Shown: positions 7,749 to 17,030, counted from the stretch's first letter. The stretch is DNA of 54,790 bases from Nitrososphaerales archaeon (GCA_013388925.1 JACAEJ010000048.1:1-54790), one strand, 5' to 3'. The notes: generated by a model not told the origin, from the sequence alone. Numbers and translations: made by a program.

Positions 7749-9557
7749 CTATATGGCAACCAAAATAGTAATCAAGAGGGAGAGAACTATTATGAGGAGA
7801 CCCCCCTTCTTGACCAATGAGAGAGACCTCTCAAGAGCCATGGCAAAGCTATCTATCAACTCATTGCCGATAACCTTTGTCGACGATTCTGTATGAATAA
7901 CCTGAAATTTCGCTCTGGTTATTCGTTCTGTAGCCTTTTCTATGAGCAGATTTGTAGCTTCTGAAAGTTCTTTTGAGTTCGTCCTTTCCCCAAGTGTAAT
8001 ATAACCCTTTGAATTCAGCGTCTTGCCAGCAGTAAAGTGAGTATCAGAGGTGCATAGCTCTAGGATGGGTGCCTTCGATCCCCTGAAGCCTTCTAACAGC
8101 TCTTCCCTTAACCCCCTTTTGGCACTGTTCGAGTCCGCAATCAGTATGCTAAACCTCTTACAATTTATATCAAAGACCATCGCGCCGAGTCCGGCCGGTC
8201 CTATATCATCCCCCAATCGAAGATCGAGCTCTGAAGAATGGGCAAAGCCAACCATAAAATTGTACTGATCAACGCCCTTCAAATTGACCAGAGCATCCTT
8301 GGCTGCTCTGATAAGAGCATCAAAATCTTCCCTGCTTATGGTTTCCCCTTGTGAGTTATGAGCATCCACCACTATAGTGTGAGTATAGCCGACCTTTAGA
8401 GCGAAATTCTCTACCTCTGACTTTAGATCCAATGGCAGATCCTCCATACCAAAGGGGGACAAGGTCAGTATCACAAATGCTACATCTCCAAAGACAATGC
8501 ACGATGCAGTCGCCTTCCCAGCCTTAGCTACGATAGAGATGCTACAAGCATCCCCTAAAGCCATTGTTTTGGGTCTTTCGAACGATGAAACAAATTTGTC
8601 AACCTCACTCCTAGATGGCAGATTGAGCTCGTGTCCAGAGACTCCGTGGAGAATAAAGGGCGAAAAACCATTCTTCAAGAACCAGTCTTGGAGGTGTGAT
8701 GGCAGGTTGCTACTCCCTACAGGATTAAAGGGACCTGGATGCACCTCTGGGATCACCAGAATTGGTCTCATCCCCCCTGTCTCGAATATTATTGCATTGG
8801 CGCTTACAATCTTTTGGGAACCCATCCTTTCCATGATATTTTCTATGAATTCTGGGCGGTTAGCTGCCCAAGCTGAGAGAAAGGCGCGGAGAAGCTCCAA
8901 GGAACCCAACCCTATAGTCTTGGCACCGATTCTATCTATCAATATCAAGTAGAACATGACAGAGCCTAAGATCACAATACCCCCTAGGGTGGGAAGGGAG
9001 TTCAACGCCTCTATGGTTGATGGGACGATGAGTAGCATAGGTGACAGTAAAATAGGTTGAAAGAAGGCGGTAAAAGCCTTCTTCAGCACGCTACCACAGA
9101 AGACAGACTCGTATACAAGTAGCCTGAAGGCTGTAATGCCAAAGAATCCCAGAATCGAAAGAGAATCGATCTGGGCATAGATAGAGAAAGGAATGGAAAG
9201 AAGGAGACCGATTAGTAGTATAAGTAGCCATATGGTGAAAGAAAAAGATGAAATCGCAATAAGCCTTCTTAGGGTGGCCAGTGGGCTGTCCTTCAAGATC
9301 ATGCGCTCTATCATTACAGAGAGAAATAGTATTGCTTCGAAGATTGGTAGATATATCAGCTTAGATGGACCAATCTCATAAAAGTTGGAAGTGATGAACA
9401 AGATTGCAGATGTGATGATGGCTAAAGCCACTGCTACCTTAATTGAAGGAAGGGTGAAGAGGGCCTTGTACCTCTTGGCTATCCTCGACTTCGAGTCCTT
9501 CTGCAGTATTATTCCACCCGAATTATGGTAATAGTATATGCAATAGGATGGAGGCAA
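7749..9557 (-). CDS. DUF2070 archaeal membrane protein
   Basis: A 602-aa protein matching the archaea-specific DUF2070 family, whose function is unknown. Six to seven N-terminal membrane helices (to about residue 210) are followed by a large soluble domain. Conserved segments there include PEVHPGPFNPVGSSNLP, VVDAHNSQGE, DIGPAGLGAMVFD and CTSDTHFTAG. These are rich in His/Asp and look like a metal-dependent hydrolase site. One more membrane helix closes the C-terminus. The ATG at 9557 would overlap the Sec61-beta gene by 35 nt; a later non-ATG start near the GGTGG at about 9510-9520 is an alternative. The link to the Sec translocon gene suggests a role at the membrane, which is inference. Confidence 0.8.
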   Translation of the reverse strand: MPPSYCIYYYHNSGGIILQKDSKSRIAKRYKALFTLPSIKVAVALAIITSAILFITSNFYEIGPSKLIYLPIFEAILFLSVMIERMILKDSPLATLRRLIAISSFSFTIWLLILLIGLLLSIPFSIYAQIDSLSILGFFGITAFRLLVYESVFCGSVLKKAFTAFFQPILLSPMLLIVPSTIEALNSLPTLGGIVILGSVMFYLILIDRIGAKTIGLGSLELLRAFLSAWAANRPEFIENIMERMGSQKIVSANAIIFETGGMRPILVIPEVHPGPFNPVGSSNLPSHLQDWFLKNGFSPFILHGVSGHELNLPSRSEVDKFVSSFERPKTMALGDACSISIVAKAGKATASCIVFGDVAFVILTLSPFGMEDLPLDLKSEVENFALKVGYTHTIVVDAHNSQGETISREDFDALIRAAKDALVNLKGVDQYNFMVGFAHSSELDLRLGDDIGPAGLGAMVFDINCKRFSILIADSNSAKRGLREELLEGFRGSKAPILELCTSDTHFTAGKTLNSKGYITLGERTNSKELSEATNLLIEKATERITRAKFQVIHTESSTKVIGNELIDSFAMALERSLSLVKKGGLLIIVLSLLITILVAI

Positions 9558-9705
9558 CGGTTATTCCCACTGATAGGACTATGACTACCTCAGGCCTAAC
9601 CTTCACCCCTTTGGTTTCATCTTCAAAGAATCGGAGGAGTCCAGCGCTAGAAGCTGGCATTGGCGCACTTTTCTTCTTCTTGCTACTCAATCCATCAGCC
9701 TCCAT
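9523..9705 (-). CDS. secG: Preprotein translocase subunit Sec61-beta (SecG)
   Basis: A 60-aa tail-anchored protein starting MEADGLSSKKKKSAPMP. It has the archaeal Sec61-beta pattern: a basic N-terminus, then SSAGLLRFFEDE and VKVRPEVVI, then one membrane helix ending at the C-terminus. It is the small accessory subunit of the SecYE channel. The frame is open upstream to 9774, but the family begins at this ATG (9705). Its 3' end overlaps the possible start of the DUF2070 gene. Confidence 0.9.
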   Translation of the reverse strand: MEADGLSSKKKKSAPMPASSAGLLRFFEDETKGVKVRPEVVIVLSVGITVASILLHILLP

Positions 9706-9848
9706 TATATCAACAGGGATGTGGTTAAAATGTGTTGCTCTTCCATACATGAATTTCAGAATTTCACTGCTCACTTCGTTGCCTATTTCATGTAGAAAGA
9801 ATTAACATCTTAAATAAGTGTCATGCACAGTTTGACTGAACAAAAGAA

Positions 9849-10727
9849 ATGGCAGATTTCAACAGACTCCTCGACGAGTTGCGGAAGCGTTCTGGCATGG
9901 ATGGAGAAACTCTATCAAGGCTGATAGAGGAGAAGAAAAGGAAAGTGGGGGGAGGCTATCTAACGGAAAGGGGAGCCCTCTTCCTCGTGGCTTCGGACTT
10001 GGGAGTGTCCTTGGAGCAGGTGGCAATTTCGGACCTGACTCTCAAGGATCTTTATGTCGGGGCTAATGAGATAACCATAATGGCTCGTGTGTTGAGCATC
10101 TATCCGATCCAAGAATATACAAAGAAGGACGGTTCTCAGGGCTATTACAGAAGGGTCGTACTCTTCGATGGAGACGATTTTACGAAGGTTAACTTATGGG
10201 ATGATAAGACAAAGTTGATAGAGACTCTTAACATAAGTCCTGATACTGTTGTGAGGATCGTCAAAGGTTACGTAAAAATGGGTTTAGATGGTCGGTCCAT
10301 GCTATATGTAGGCTCGAGGGGGGGCATAGAGGTTGTATATGACCAAGAGTTGGCAAAGAAATTTCCAACTATAGAGGATATAACGAAGAACATCTCATCC
10401 ATAAAGACTCCAGCCCTATACCTTTCTGTTCGTGGCTTCCTAAAGACAGAGCCAAGATTATCCCAATTCACGAGAAAGGATGGCAGTCAGGGCTCTGTCA
10501 TCCAATTTTACATAAACGATATAGAGAGCGATCAGGCTGTTCGCGTTGCTATATGGGATAACGAGCCGAAAGCCGTATCTAGCCTGCAAGTAGGTTCGAT
10601 CATACATTTGATAAATGTAAGGGCGAAGGTACTATCCTATGGTGAGATAGAACTTCATGGAGATGAAGGAGCCATTTTTGAGATTGTCCCAAAGAAAAAT
10701 AGCAGTGGAGCTTCTCCTGAAAGGTAA
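9849..10727 (+). CDS. RPA-like single-stranded DNA-binding protein
   Basis: A 292-aa protein resembling archaeal replication factor A subunits. A short helical N-terminus (residues 1-65) precedes two OB folds. The first covers about 66-165 (LTLKDLYVGANEITIMARVL, then VNLWDDKT), the second about 180-280 (LYLSVRGFLKTEPR, AIWDNEPKA). The repeated KKDGSQG and RKDGSQG turns and VxxWD strands are typical of RPA OB folds. No zinc finger is present. It binds ssDNA in replication and repair. It is transcribed alone, divergently from secG, with a TATA-like TTAAATAA about 35 nt upstream. Confidence 0.85.
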   Translation: MADFNRLLDELRKRSGMDGETLSRLIEEKKRKVGGGYLTERGALFLVASDLGVSLEQVAISDLTLKDLYVGANEITIMARVLSIYPIQEYTKKDGSQGYYRRVVLFDGDDFTKVNLWDDKTKLIETLNISPDTVVRIVKGYVKMGLDGRSMLYVGSRGGIEVVYDQELAKKFPTIEDITKNISSIKTPALYLSVRGFLKTEPRLSQFTRKDGSQGSVIQFYINDIESDQAVRVAIWDNEPKAVSSLQVGSIIHLINVRAKVLSYGEIELHGDEGAIFEIVPKKNSSGASPER

Positions 10728-10822
10728 GCCTGAGAGCTTGGGCGAATGACCTATCGATTCTTTTCAATGCCTGCATCTTAGTTTCTTTTATGGCTTGACC
10801 TTGGCTTGATATATGTGTACAA

Positions 10823-11281
10823 TTATCCCTCAGCTCTAGATATTATCCCATTATAGTCCTTCTCGGGTATTGGGATTATACTCCTCCTAAAGTAGACCTT
10901 CCACAAATCTTTTTTCTTGATGAAACCCAATTCTTCCGTTAAATCTGAGACGGGCAAAGGTTCCCTCCACAATTTGATGTTCTTCAGGTTTACCGCATGG
11001 GTAAATAGAGCGGATGGATAGCCCATGACTCTCTTCCTCTGATCAGTGTCCATGGGATGAGGCTCACTGGCCAAGGTGCATCTACCCATAAACCTTTTTC
11101 CTTCTCGTCCTCCTATGTAAAAGATAACCCTATCGCCTTCCTTTATACGATAAAAGTTTCCAGTCCTCCTATTGAGAGACCAGAATCCTCCCTGCACTCT
11201 ATCCTCAAGAACTTGCATGGCTTTAATTATTCTATTATCCATTTTGTGATCGATGACTACGAATATCCAATAGTGTTGCAT
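10823..11281 (-). CDS. EVE-domain protein
   Basis: A 152-aa protein that is essentially one EVE domain, the PUA-like fold that recognises modified bases in DNA or RNA. Visible hallmarks are the N-terminal WIFVV strand, GGFWSLNRR, GDRVIFYIGG, the GRCTLASEP strand and the closing LWKVYFRRSIIPIPEKDY. Bacterial and archaeal EVE proteins are often linked to modified-base sensing. No methyltransferase or restriction gene is adjacent here, so the ligand is unknown. Confidence 0.85.
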   Translation of the reverse strand: MQHYWIFVVIDHKMDNRIIKAMQVLEDRVQGGFWSLNRRTGNFYRIKEGDRVIFYIGGREGKRFMGRCTLASEPHPMDTDQRKRVMGYPSALFTHAVNLKNIKLWREPLPVSDLTEELGFIKKKDLWKVYFRRSIIPIPEKDYNGIISRAEG

Positions 11282-11361
11282 GCCGAACCAACCCTAATTA
11301 AGGGTTAAATTTAAATTATGCTCACCAGAAAGAACTCTTCCTATAATGAGTTAGAATAAGA

Positions 11362-11478
11362 TTAGCTCTTCTCCTTTCTCTGAACATCGTACTCATAGAC
11401 GAAGATTATTGCTAAGGCTAAGATGAAGAGAATAGGTATAAACCCGTTTATTAGATCGAAGAGCTCGGTTGGCGCCAT
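11362..11478 (-). CDS. Small single-span membrane protein (38 aa)
   Basis: Starts MAPTELFDLINGF, has one hydrophobic helix (IPILFILALAIIFVYEY, about residues 14-30) and ends with a charged tail DVQRKEKS. The composition and helix are protein-like, and the gene fills an otherwise empty 290-nt gap. No family recognised. The start is ATG; a TATA-like run lies upstream near 11490-11540. Its job is unknown; it may be a small subunit or regulator of a membrane complex. Confidence 0.55.
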   Translation of the reverse strand: MAPTELFDLINGFIPILFILALAIIFVYEYDVQRKEKS

Positions 11479-11569
11479 CGATTTTCCCTTTTTATAGCAT
11501 TGGTCTTAAAGAGGTTGATTAAAAACATTTTTAAAATAGGCTAGCGAGATAAGATTAGGTGTTTTAAGA

Positions 11570-12253
11570 ATGTGGGGAAGAATAATGGAGTCTCTTCCTG
11601 AGCAGTTTATGGGGCATCTGAAGAAATTTGTTAACATACCTCCCGAAAAGCACTATCTATGGGTCCGTATGATGAGCCTATATCCATATAATCGATGTAA
11701 AGCGCCTCTGGATAAAATAAGTGAAGACGAGGGTGTTATCGTGGCTCGGTGTGATATCTCAGTTACTAGGAGCCTGTTTGATAAGTCGCTTGAGAGATTC
11801 AAAATACTTGATATCCCAGTCGGAGAATCACGATTGTTGTTAGAGAGGGGGACAGATCCTATTCTATTGGAGGGAGAAGGATTACCTTGGGAGGGGCGTC
11901 TTTGGCTGATGTTCCACCACATCCATCCGCAGATAGGATGGCGGGCTGCCAAGATAGATATAGAATACATGAGAAGTGCGGGTGAAATACTTTACAAAAT
12001 TCTTTGGTCCAAAGACACAATCGTGCTTCACGTTGAGGATCCAGACGGGAAATTGTCATCAAAAGAGAGCGAAGGGAAAATCATAGCCAAGAATTTCAGC
12101 AGAAGCAAAGAAGATAATTCGTGGCTCGTAATAGGTGGCGATACAGATGCTGATGGCCAAGAATGGAGACACGTCTTTGCTAAGAGAGGAGAAATCATAA
12201 GTGTTATGAGAAAGTACGTAAAGTATGGGAAGATAATAGTTCAATCGTTTTAG
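11570..12253 (+). CDS. Hypothetical protein, 227 aa
   Basis: Not recognised. A soluble protein with mixed strands and helices, two Trp-rich patches (EGRLWLMFHHIHPQIGW near residues 107-123) and a C-terminal half with strands such as DTIVLHVEDPDGK and SWLVIGGDTDADG. No signal peptide or membrane helix. The ATG at 11570 is favoured over the ATG at 11585 because AGGTG lies 8 nt upstream of the former. It precedes tyrS by 88 nt on the same strand. Confidence 0.7.
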   Translation: MWGRIMESLPEQFMGHLKKFVNIPPEKHYLWVRMMSLYPYNRCKAPLDKISEDEGVIVARCDISVTRSLFDKSLERFKILDIPVGESRLLLERGTDPILLEGEGLPWEGRLWLMFHHIHPQIGWRAAKIDIEYMRSAGEILYKILWSKDTIVLHVEDPDGKLSSKESEGKIIAKNFSRSKEDNSWLVIGGDTDADGQEWRHVFAKRGEIISVMRKYVKYGKIIVQSF

Positions 12254-12341
12254 CAATATAATATAATGTTGGATTGTATTCAAATCAGATGAACCTTTAA
12301 GGAACAGATTTTTAAGACAAACCTTGGAGACATGAGTTAGC

Positions 12342-13412
12342 ATGGACTTAGAGGAAAAGATCGAACTAGTTCTTAGACTGCCTACCGAAGAAGTTGTTAC
12401 TATGAACGGTCTTAGAACACTGTTAGAAAGTGAAGAACATCCCACGCATTACATAGGATTCGAGATATCAGGGTTGATGCACATAGGCACTTTGCTAATT
12501 TCGGGCTTCAAGATAAACGATCTAATGAAAGCAGGGATCGATTGTAGAGTCTTTCTCGCTGATTGGCATAGTTACATTAACAACAAGTTTGGGGGAGATT
12601 GGAGTAAAATAAAGACGGCGTCTAGGTACTATGAAGAAGCTTTTAGGTTCTTCAGCCCTGGGGTTAAAGTGGTTCACGGCTCAGAGTTATATCAAGGAAA
12701 CGATGACTACTGGAAGGATCTAGTGAAATTCTCGAAGCATATAACACTGGCAAGAAATGTTCGTTGTCTGACTATAATGGGAAGAAGCGAGAAAGATGAA
12801 CTGGATTTTGCCCAGTATCTGTACCCTCCTATGCAGGCTATTGACATCAAGGCTATGGACATAAGCATAGCACATTCTGGCATGGATCAGCGCAAGGTCC
12901 ATATGCTGGCGCGAGAAGTCTTCCCAAAGCTAAAGTGGAAGGTACCAGTAGCCATCCACCACGGATTATTGCCGGGACTGAACGCACCCCATACCTCAGG
13001 ATTGGATAAAGATTCGAAGCTTGACATGTTGTTCTCGAGTAAGATGAGCAAATCGAAACCTTTTACTTGCATATTCATTCACGACGATGCAGATAAGATC
13101 AAAAAGAAGATTCAAAGAGCATGGTGCCCAGAAGGCGTTACAGACTATAACCCTGTATTGGAGATTTCTAGACAGATAATCTTTCACGAATTCAAAACCT
13201 TTGAGATAGATAGACCTACTAAATTCGGGGGGATGATGACCTTTGATGGCTTCAATGAATTAGAGAGAGCCTACAGAGAGCGAAAGCTTCACCCAGCAGA
13301 CCTGAAGTTAGGAGTGGCGAAAGCACTAGATAAGATAATAGCCCCCATAAGGTCCCACTTTGAGGGCAGGCGCGAGCTATTGGAGATCTTCGGACTTCTA
13401 AGCGTTGAATAA
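12342..13412 (+). CDS. tyrS: Tyrosyl-tRNA synthetase
   Basis: A 356-aa class I synthetase of the archaeal/eukaryotic TyrRS type. The HIGH motif is GLMHIGT (His47-Thr50), the tyrosine pocket runs through YIGFEISG and AMDISIAHSGMDQRKVHMLA, and the KMSKS loop is SSKMSKSKP (234-238). The C-terminus is the short archaeal anticodon-binding region. It attaches tyrosine to tRNA-Tyr. The start is ATG. TrpRS shares the fold, but the QRKVHMLAR segment and overall length favour TyrRS. Confidence 0.93.
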   Translation: MDLEEKIELVLRLPTEEVVTMNGLRTLLESEEHPTHYIGFEISGLMHIGTLLISGFKINDLMKAGIDCRVFLADWHSYINNKFGGDWSKIKTASRYYEEAFRFFSPGVKVVHGSELYQGNDDYWKDLVKFSKHITLARNVRCLTIMGRSEKDELDFAQYLYPPMQAIDIKAMDISIAHSGMDQRKVHMLAREVFPKLKWKVPVAIHHGLLPGLNAPHTSGLDKDSKLDMLFSSKMSKSKPFTCIFIHDDADKIKKKIQRAWCPEGVTDYNPVLEISRQIIFHEFKTFEIDRPTKFGGMMTFDGFNELERAYRERKLHPADLKLGVAKALDKIIAPIRSHFEGRRELLEIFGLLSVE

Positions 13413-13483
13413 CATGCCAAAAATTCTTCCTTGACAACGACCAGATTCCGTTATGTTTCGAATATTGCTATTACTTTCTAGCG

Positions 13484-14032
13484 TCATTCTATTCTTCGAA
13501 GGAAGTAGAAAGTGTAGAAAGAGATGATCGTTATTACGAAGAATATCTTTGTGGCAAAGACAAGATTCCAAGGCACCTCTGGATTGGGGAAGGGGTTTAC
13601 AAGTACATCTGGATTCAGCTCGCCCAATATGCTAGTCGAAGCTATCAAGCCCCCCCATATAGTGAAGTTGAAGAGGACCTCATATAAAGCCATGGACAGC
13701 ACGAAGAAGGCGAGGAGGGTACACACCTGTCGAATGGATCTAGGGAGATTTAGGATTCGTTCTTTGTTCAATTCAAGGAAGCAAAACCAGAAGGCGATCA
13801 TAGATGCTACCAGCCAAGTTGTGGGCTTGGCATAAAATAGAAATTCCATGGGTGGGAATTCTATATTGACAAGGGTCTCTCCAACCACCTCTACTCCTTG
13901 TACCACGGTAGCGACGATGCCATAGACTGTTATTGCAACTATTATTGCCGCAGTCACAATACAGATGATTTTGTATACTGTTCTGATTCTCTCTTTTTCA
14001 CTTGGTTGACCTATCAATTCCAAACTCATCAA
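13484..14032 (-). CDS. Hypothetical membrane protein, 182 aa
   Basis: Not recognised. Four hydrophobic segments are visible: residues about 20-45, 70-90, 103-125 and 157-178. An extracytoplasmic loop (GETLVNIEFPPMEF) lies between the first two, and a longer Asn/Pro-rich loop (NPDVLVNPFPNPEVPWN) precedes the last helix. It sits between tyrS and the divergent aminotransferase gene and does not appear co-transcribed with either. Confidence 0.65.
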   Translation of the reverse strand: MMSLELIGQPSEKERIRTVYKIICIVTAAIIVAITVYGIVATVVQGVEVVGETLVNIEFPPMEFLFYAKPTTWLVASMIAFWFCFLELNKERILNLPRSIRQVCTLLAFFVLSMALYEVLFNFTIWGGLIASTSILGELNPDVLVNPFPNPEVPWNLVFATKIFFVITIISFYTFYFLRRIE

Positions 14033-14116
14033 TGTTATGCTCTATGCATTTGCATAAAAACTTTAGTTGCTCATTACCTTTAATTAAATGCCATACCTAA
14101 TGCAGAGCGATAGTCT

Positions 14117-15235
14117 TTGATTCCTATTAACAAGCCCCTGATAGGAGAAGAGGAGAAGAGAGAGGTGATGAAGGTCTTGGAGAGTGGTAAGCTGACAGAC
14201 TCCAGCTTGGACGGGAGTCCCATGGTAAGGGATTTCGAGAAGGACCTTGCCAAGTTCGTTGGTGTAAAGCACGCAGTGGCTGTAAATTCTGGCACATCGG
14301 CGCTGATAGCTTCTCTTCTCGCATTAAATGTTGGCCATGGTGACGAAGTCCTTGTACCCTCCTTTACCTTCATCGCAACCGCCAACGCTGTTCTGGCCAC
14401 GGGTGCAAGACCAGTATTTGTAGACGTAAATCTGGAGGATTATACTATTAGTGTGGAAGATCTTGAGAGGAAGATCAGTGGGAAGTCTAAAGTAGTAATT
14501 CCTGTCCACCTTTACGGTCATCCCGCGGATATGGACCCTATAGTCAAGTTGGCAAAAGAGCACGGTCTGTTCGTAGTCGAAGATGCTGCTCAGTCCTTAG
14601 GCTCTTCATATAAAGTGATAGGCACTGGATCTATCGGCCATCTAGGCTGCTTCAGCTTCTATTCTACGAAAGTTGTGGCGTGTGGTGAAGGCGGTGCTAT
14701 AACGACTAATGATGACGAATTATGTGTAAAGCTGAAGACTATTAGGAATCATGGCCTAGCCAGTAACCATAATTCAGAAGTATTGGGTCTGAACTTGAGG
14801 ATGCCTGAGATAGAGGCCGCTTTAGTAAAAATCCAGATGAGGAGGATAAGTTCTTTTTTGGATGGAAGAAGAAGGAACGCCAAGGCACTTTCGGAGCTTC
14901 TTAAAGAATCAAAAGGGGTAAGGTTGCCAAGGGAAAGAAAAGATCGAGTGTACAACTGGTACCTTTATACTGTCTCTTTGGAGAAAAGTCGCGATATGGT
15001 ATTAGAAATCCTCAACAGAAAGGGCGTCGGGGCTACCGTCTATTATAGGGTCCCTATTCACAGGACTGATCTTTACTCAAAACTTGGCTATAGTAATTTA
15101 CCTCTCCCTAATACGGTCTGGGCGTCTGAGCACGTCATATCCTTGCCTGTTCACCCAGGACTCAAAGATCAGGATGTTTCTATGATCGCATCGTCTTTGA
15201 AGGAAGCTATCAGAACAACCCTTAAGAATTTATAG
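14117..15235 (+). CDS. DegT/DnrJ/EryC1/StrS-family sugar aminotransferase
   Basis: A 372-aa PLP enzyme that aminates keto-sugar nucleotides for surface glycans. Family landmarks: VNSGTSALIASLLAL (cofactor phosphate site), PSFTFIATANAVLATGARPVFVD, VEDAAQSLGSSY, and the Schiff-base lysine in FYSTKVVACGEGGA. The C-terminal YYRVPIHR and LPVHPGL motifs are also typical. The TTG start gives MIPINKPLIGEEE, the usual N-terminus. Only 10 nt separate it from the polyprenyl-phosphate glycosyltransferase gene that follows, so the two probably act in one glycan pathway. The exact sugar cannot be read from sequence. Confidence 0.9.
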   Translation: MIPINKPLIGEEEKREVMKVLESGKLTDSSLDGSPMVRDFEKDLAKFVGVKHAVAVNSGTSALIASLLALNVGHGDEVLVPSFTFIATANAVLATGARPVFVDVNLEDYTISVEDLERKISGKSKVVIPVHLYGHPADMDPIVKLAKEHGLFVVEDAAQSLGSSYKVIGTGSIGHLGCFSFYSTKVVACGEGGAITTNDDELCVKLKTIRNHGLASNHNSEVLGLNLRMPEIEAALVKIQMRRISSFLDGRRRNAKALSELLKESKGVRLPRERKDRVYNWYLYTVSLEKSRDMVLEILNRKGVGATVYYRVPIHRTDLYSKLGYSNLPLPNTVWASEHVISLPVHPGLKDQDVSMIASSLKEAIRTTLKNL

Positions 15236-15245
15236 ATGGTAACGA

Positions 15246-15977
15246 ATGGCAAGGATAGCTATACTGATTCCAACCTACAATGAACGTGACAATATACCCA
15301 TACTTATAGACGATATCTTCAAGATTCTTTCCAATGGCCATGATGTGCATATAGTAGTAATAGATGATAATAGCCCGGATGGGACAGCGCAGGTAGTTAA
15401 GAAGGTCTCTGAGCATAAAAATAATGTTCACCTATTGTCTAGGCCTGGCAAGTATGGGATAGGATCGGCATACATAGACGGTTTGATATGGTCTGGGTCA
15501 AACCTTTCCCCCGATGTGTTTGTACAGATGGATGCTGACCTCTCACACCCTTCTTATTATCTGCCAGAACTTGTGAAGAATATTCTCGAAGGATATGATG
15601 TAGTCATAGGCTCTAGATACGTTGAAGGTGGGGGATCTGTGTCATGGTCTTGGCGTCGCAAGATGATAAGCAAGGGAGCGAACCTGATAACGCGTCTACT
15701 GCTCAGGATAAGGGAGAAGGATGCCACAAGTGGTTTTAGAGCATTGAGTATAAGAGCGGTTCACAAATTACTCGGGTTTAATCTAAGTAGCAAGGGCTAT
15801 GCATACCAGATAGAGAGCCTTTTCCTGTACTCTAAGCTGAAATTGCCCATAAAGGAGGTCCCAATACTGTTCTTTGAAAGAAGAAAGGGGATGACAAAAC
15901 TATCGATTTCAGAAATAACGAGCTTTGCCCTTTTGATCATACGTATGAGTATGACTAGGTTCAGAATTTTCAACTGA
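15246..15977 (+). CDS. Dolichyl-phosphate hexose synthase, GT2 family (DPM1-like)
   Basis: A 243-aa GT2 glycosyltransferase without membrane anchor, like eukaryotic DPM1. It moves mannose or glucose from a nucleotide sugar to dolichyl phosphate for N-glycosylation. It opens with IAILIPTYNERDNI, carries VIDDNSPDGT and the metal-binding QMDADLSHP, then GSRYVEGGG and the C-terminal TSGFRA and FFERRKGMTKLS segments typical of DPM enzymes. It follows the sugar aminotransferase by 10 nt. Donor sugar not assignable. Confidence 0.9.
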   Translation: MARIAILIPTYNERDNIPILIDDIFKILSNGHDVHIVVIDDNSPDGTAQVVKKVSEHKNNVHLLSRPGKYGIGSAYIDGLIWSGSNLSPDVFVQMDADLSHPSYYLPELVKNILEGYDVVIGSRYVEGGGSVSWSWRRKMISKGANLITRLLLRIREKDATSGFRALSIRAVHKLLGFNLSSKGYAYQIESLFLYSKLKLPIKEVPILFFERRKGMTKLSISEITSFALLIIRMSMTRFRIFN

Positions 15978-16007
15978 TTTGTGATTGGCAGTCGGCTCAG
16001 GAATTAA

Positions 16008-17030
16008 TCAACTTATGCATGACTGTATAATTCTTGACAACACACCTGTTACACAAGATTTTAACTCTTCTCCCTTTAACTTTCTAACTATAAAATTGAC
16101 TGTTAATGTTCCACCTCGCACAGAACCAGAAATTCTACTGGTTATTTTGACGCCTTGACTTAAGTCCACCAGACTGGCTTTTAGCGAACCATTGTCAGTT
16201 TTGAAATGAAGTTTAATGTGAACGGTCTCACCTCTCCGAGCTACTATTTCTTTTCTAATTTCCTTCAAAAACTCTTGAACAAATCTTTCAACTTCCAAGA
16301 TATCTGACTGATTTTCAAATTTGACCTCATACTGTTCTGTAACCCAGCTCATCTCCGAAACTACTTCAGCGTGTTTCATAAGAGTCTCTTGCGTTGGCGG
16401 TGCGAGGATCTTTGAGCTTCCGTTAAGCACTATTCTTGATAGTTCATCAAAACCCAAACCAGTTTCAGCTGAAGTCATAAGAATTTCAGAATCTGGCTTG
16501 ATTTTTCTGATATAGCCGGAAATTGTTGCAAGCTCGTTCGAAGGTACTAAGTCCACTTTGTTCATTACCAAGATTTCAGCATCTTTAATTTGTTGAGAGA
16601 GAAGATGGCCAAGTAAGGTTAAACCTAAACCTCCATGTTTCTTATAGAGCTCGTGTATTTTGCGTGTATCTAAAAGAACAACAATTGGTGCCAGGTCTAC
16701 TCGGCCAGCAACATTCTTTCTTATGGTTGCCCAGACCCTTGATGGGAGCCCTATTCCTATGGGCTCTAGGAATATTACGTCTGGGTTGAGTTTTTCTATT
16801 ATGGAACTTATCGAATCTGTGAAATCTTGTACATTAATACAGACGCATCCTCCAGCAATTTCGCTAACTTCAAATCCAAGGTCTTTTACAGTCCTCCCAT
16901 CGACAGCAATCTCGGTTCTGTCGTTTACTATTATTGCTACATGTTTGCCAAGTTCCGAGCGAATCTTCCCACCCATTCAAACGATTGTTGTAGTCTTCCC
17001 ACTTCCATGGAACCCAGCAACGACTACCAT
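16008..17030 (-). pseudogene. COG0523-like (CobW/HypB/UreG) GTPase interrupted by an in-frame TGA
   Basis: The open part (16008-16976, 322 aa) begins MGGKIRSELGKHVAIIVND and carries GGCVCINV, IFLEPIGIG, MNKVDLV (G4) and TSAETGLGFDEL, but no P-loop. The P-loop lies directly upstream in the same frame: ATG at 17030, then VVVAGFHGSGKTTTIV, then TGA at 16977-16979, then MGGKI. Removing that codon restores a normal metallochaperone-type G3E GTPase. GGAG lies 12 nt before the ATG. Either this is a recent nonsense mutation, a base error, or TGA is read through. The family's usual CxCC metal motif is CVCI here, lacking the last Cys. These GTPases insert metals or cofactors into enzymes; the client is unknown. 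Confidence 0.75.

Noticed and set aside
10823-11281. EVE protein as part of a modified-DNA defence system
   Set aside because: No methyltransferase, nuclease or helicase partner nearby; treated as a stand-alone modified-base reader.
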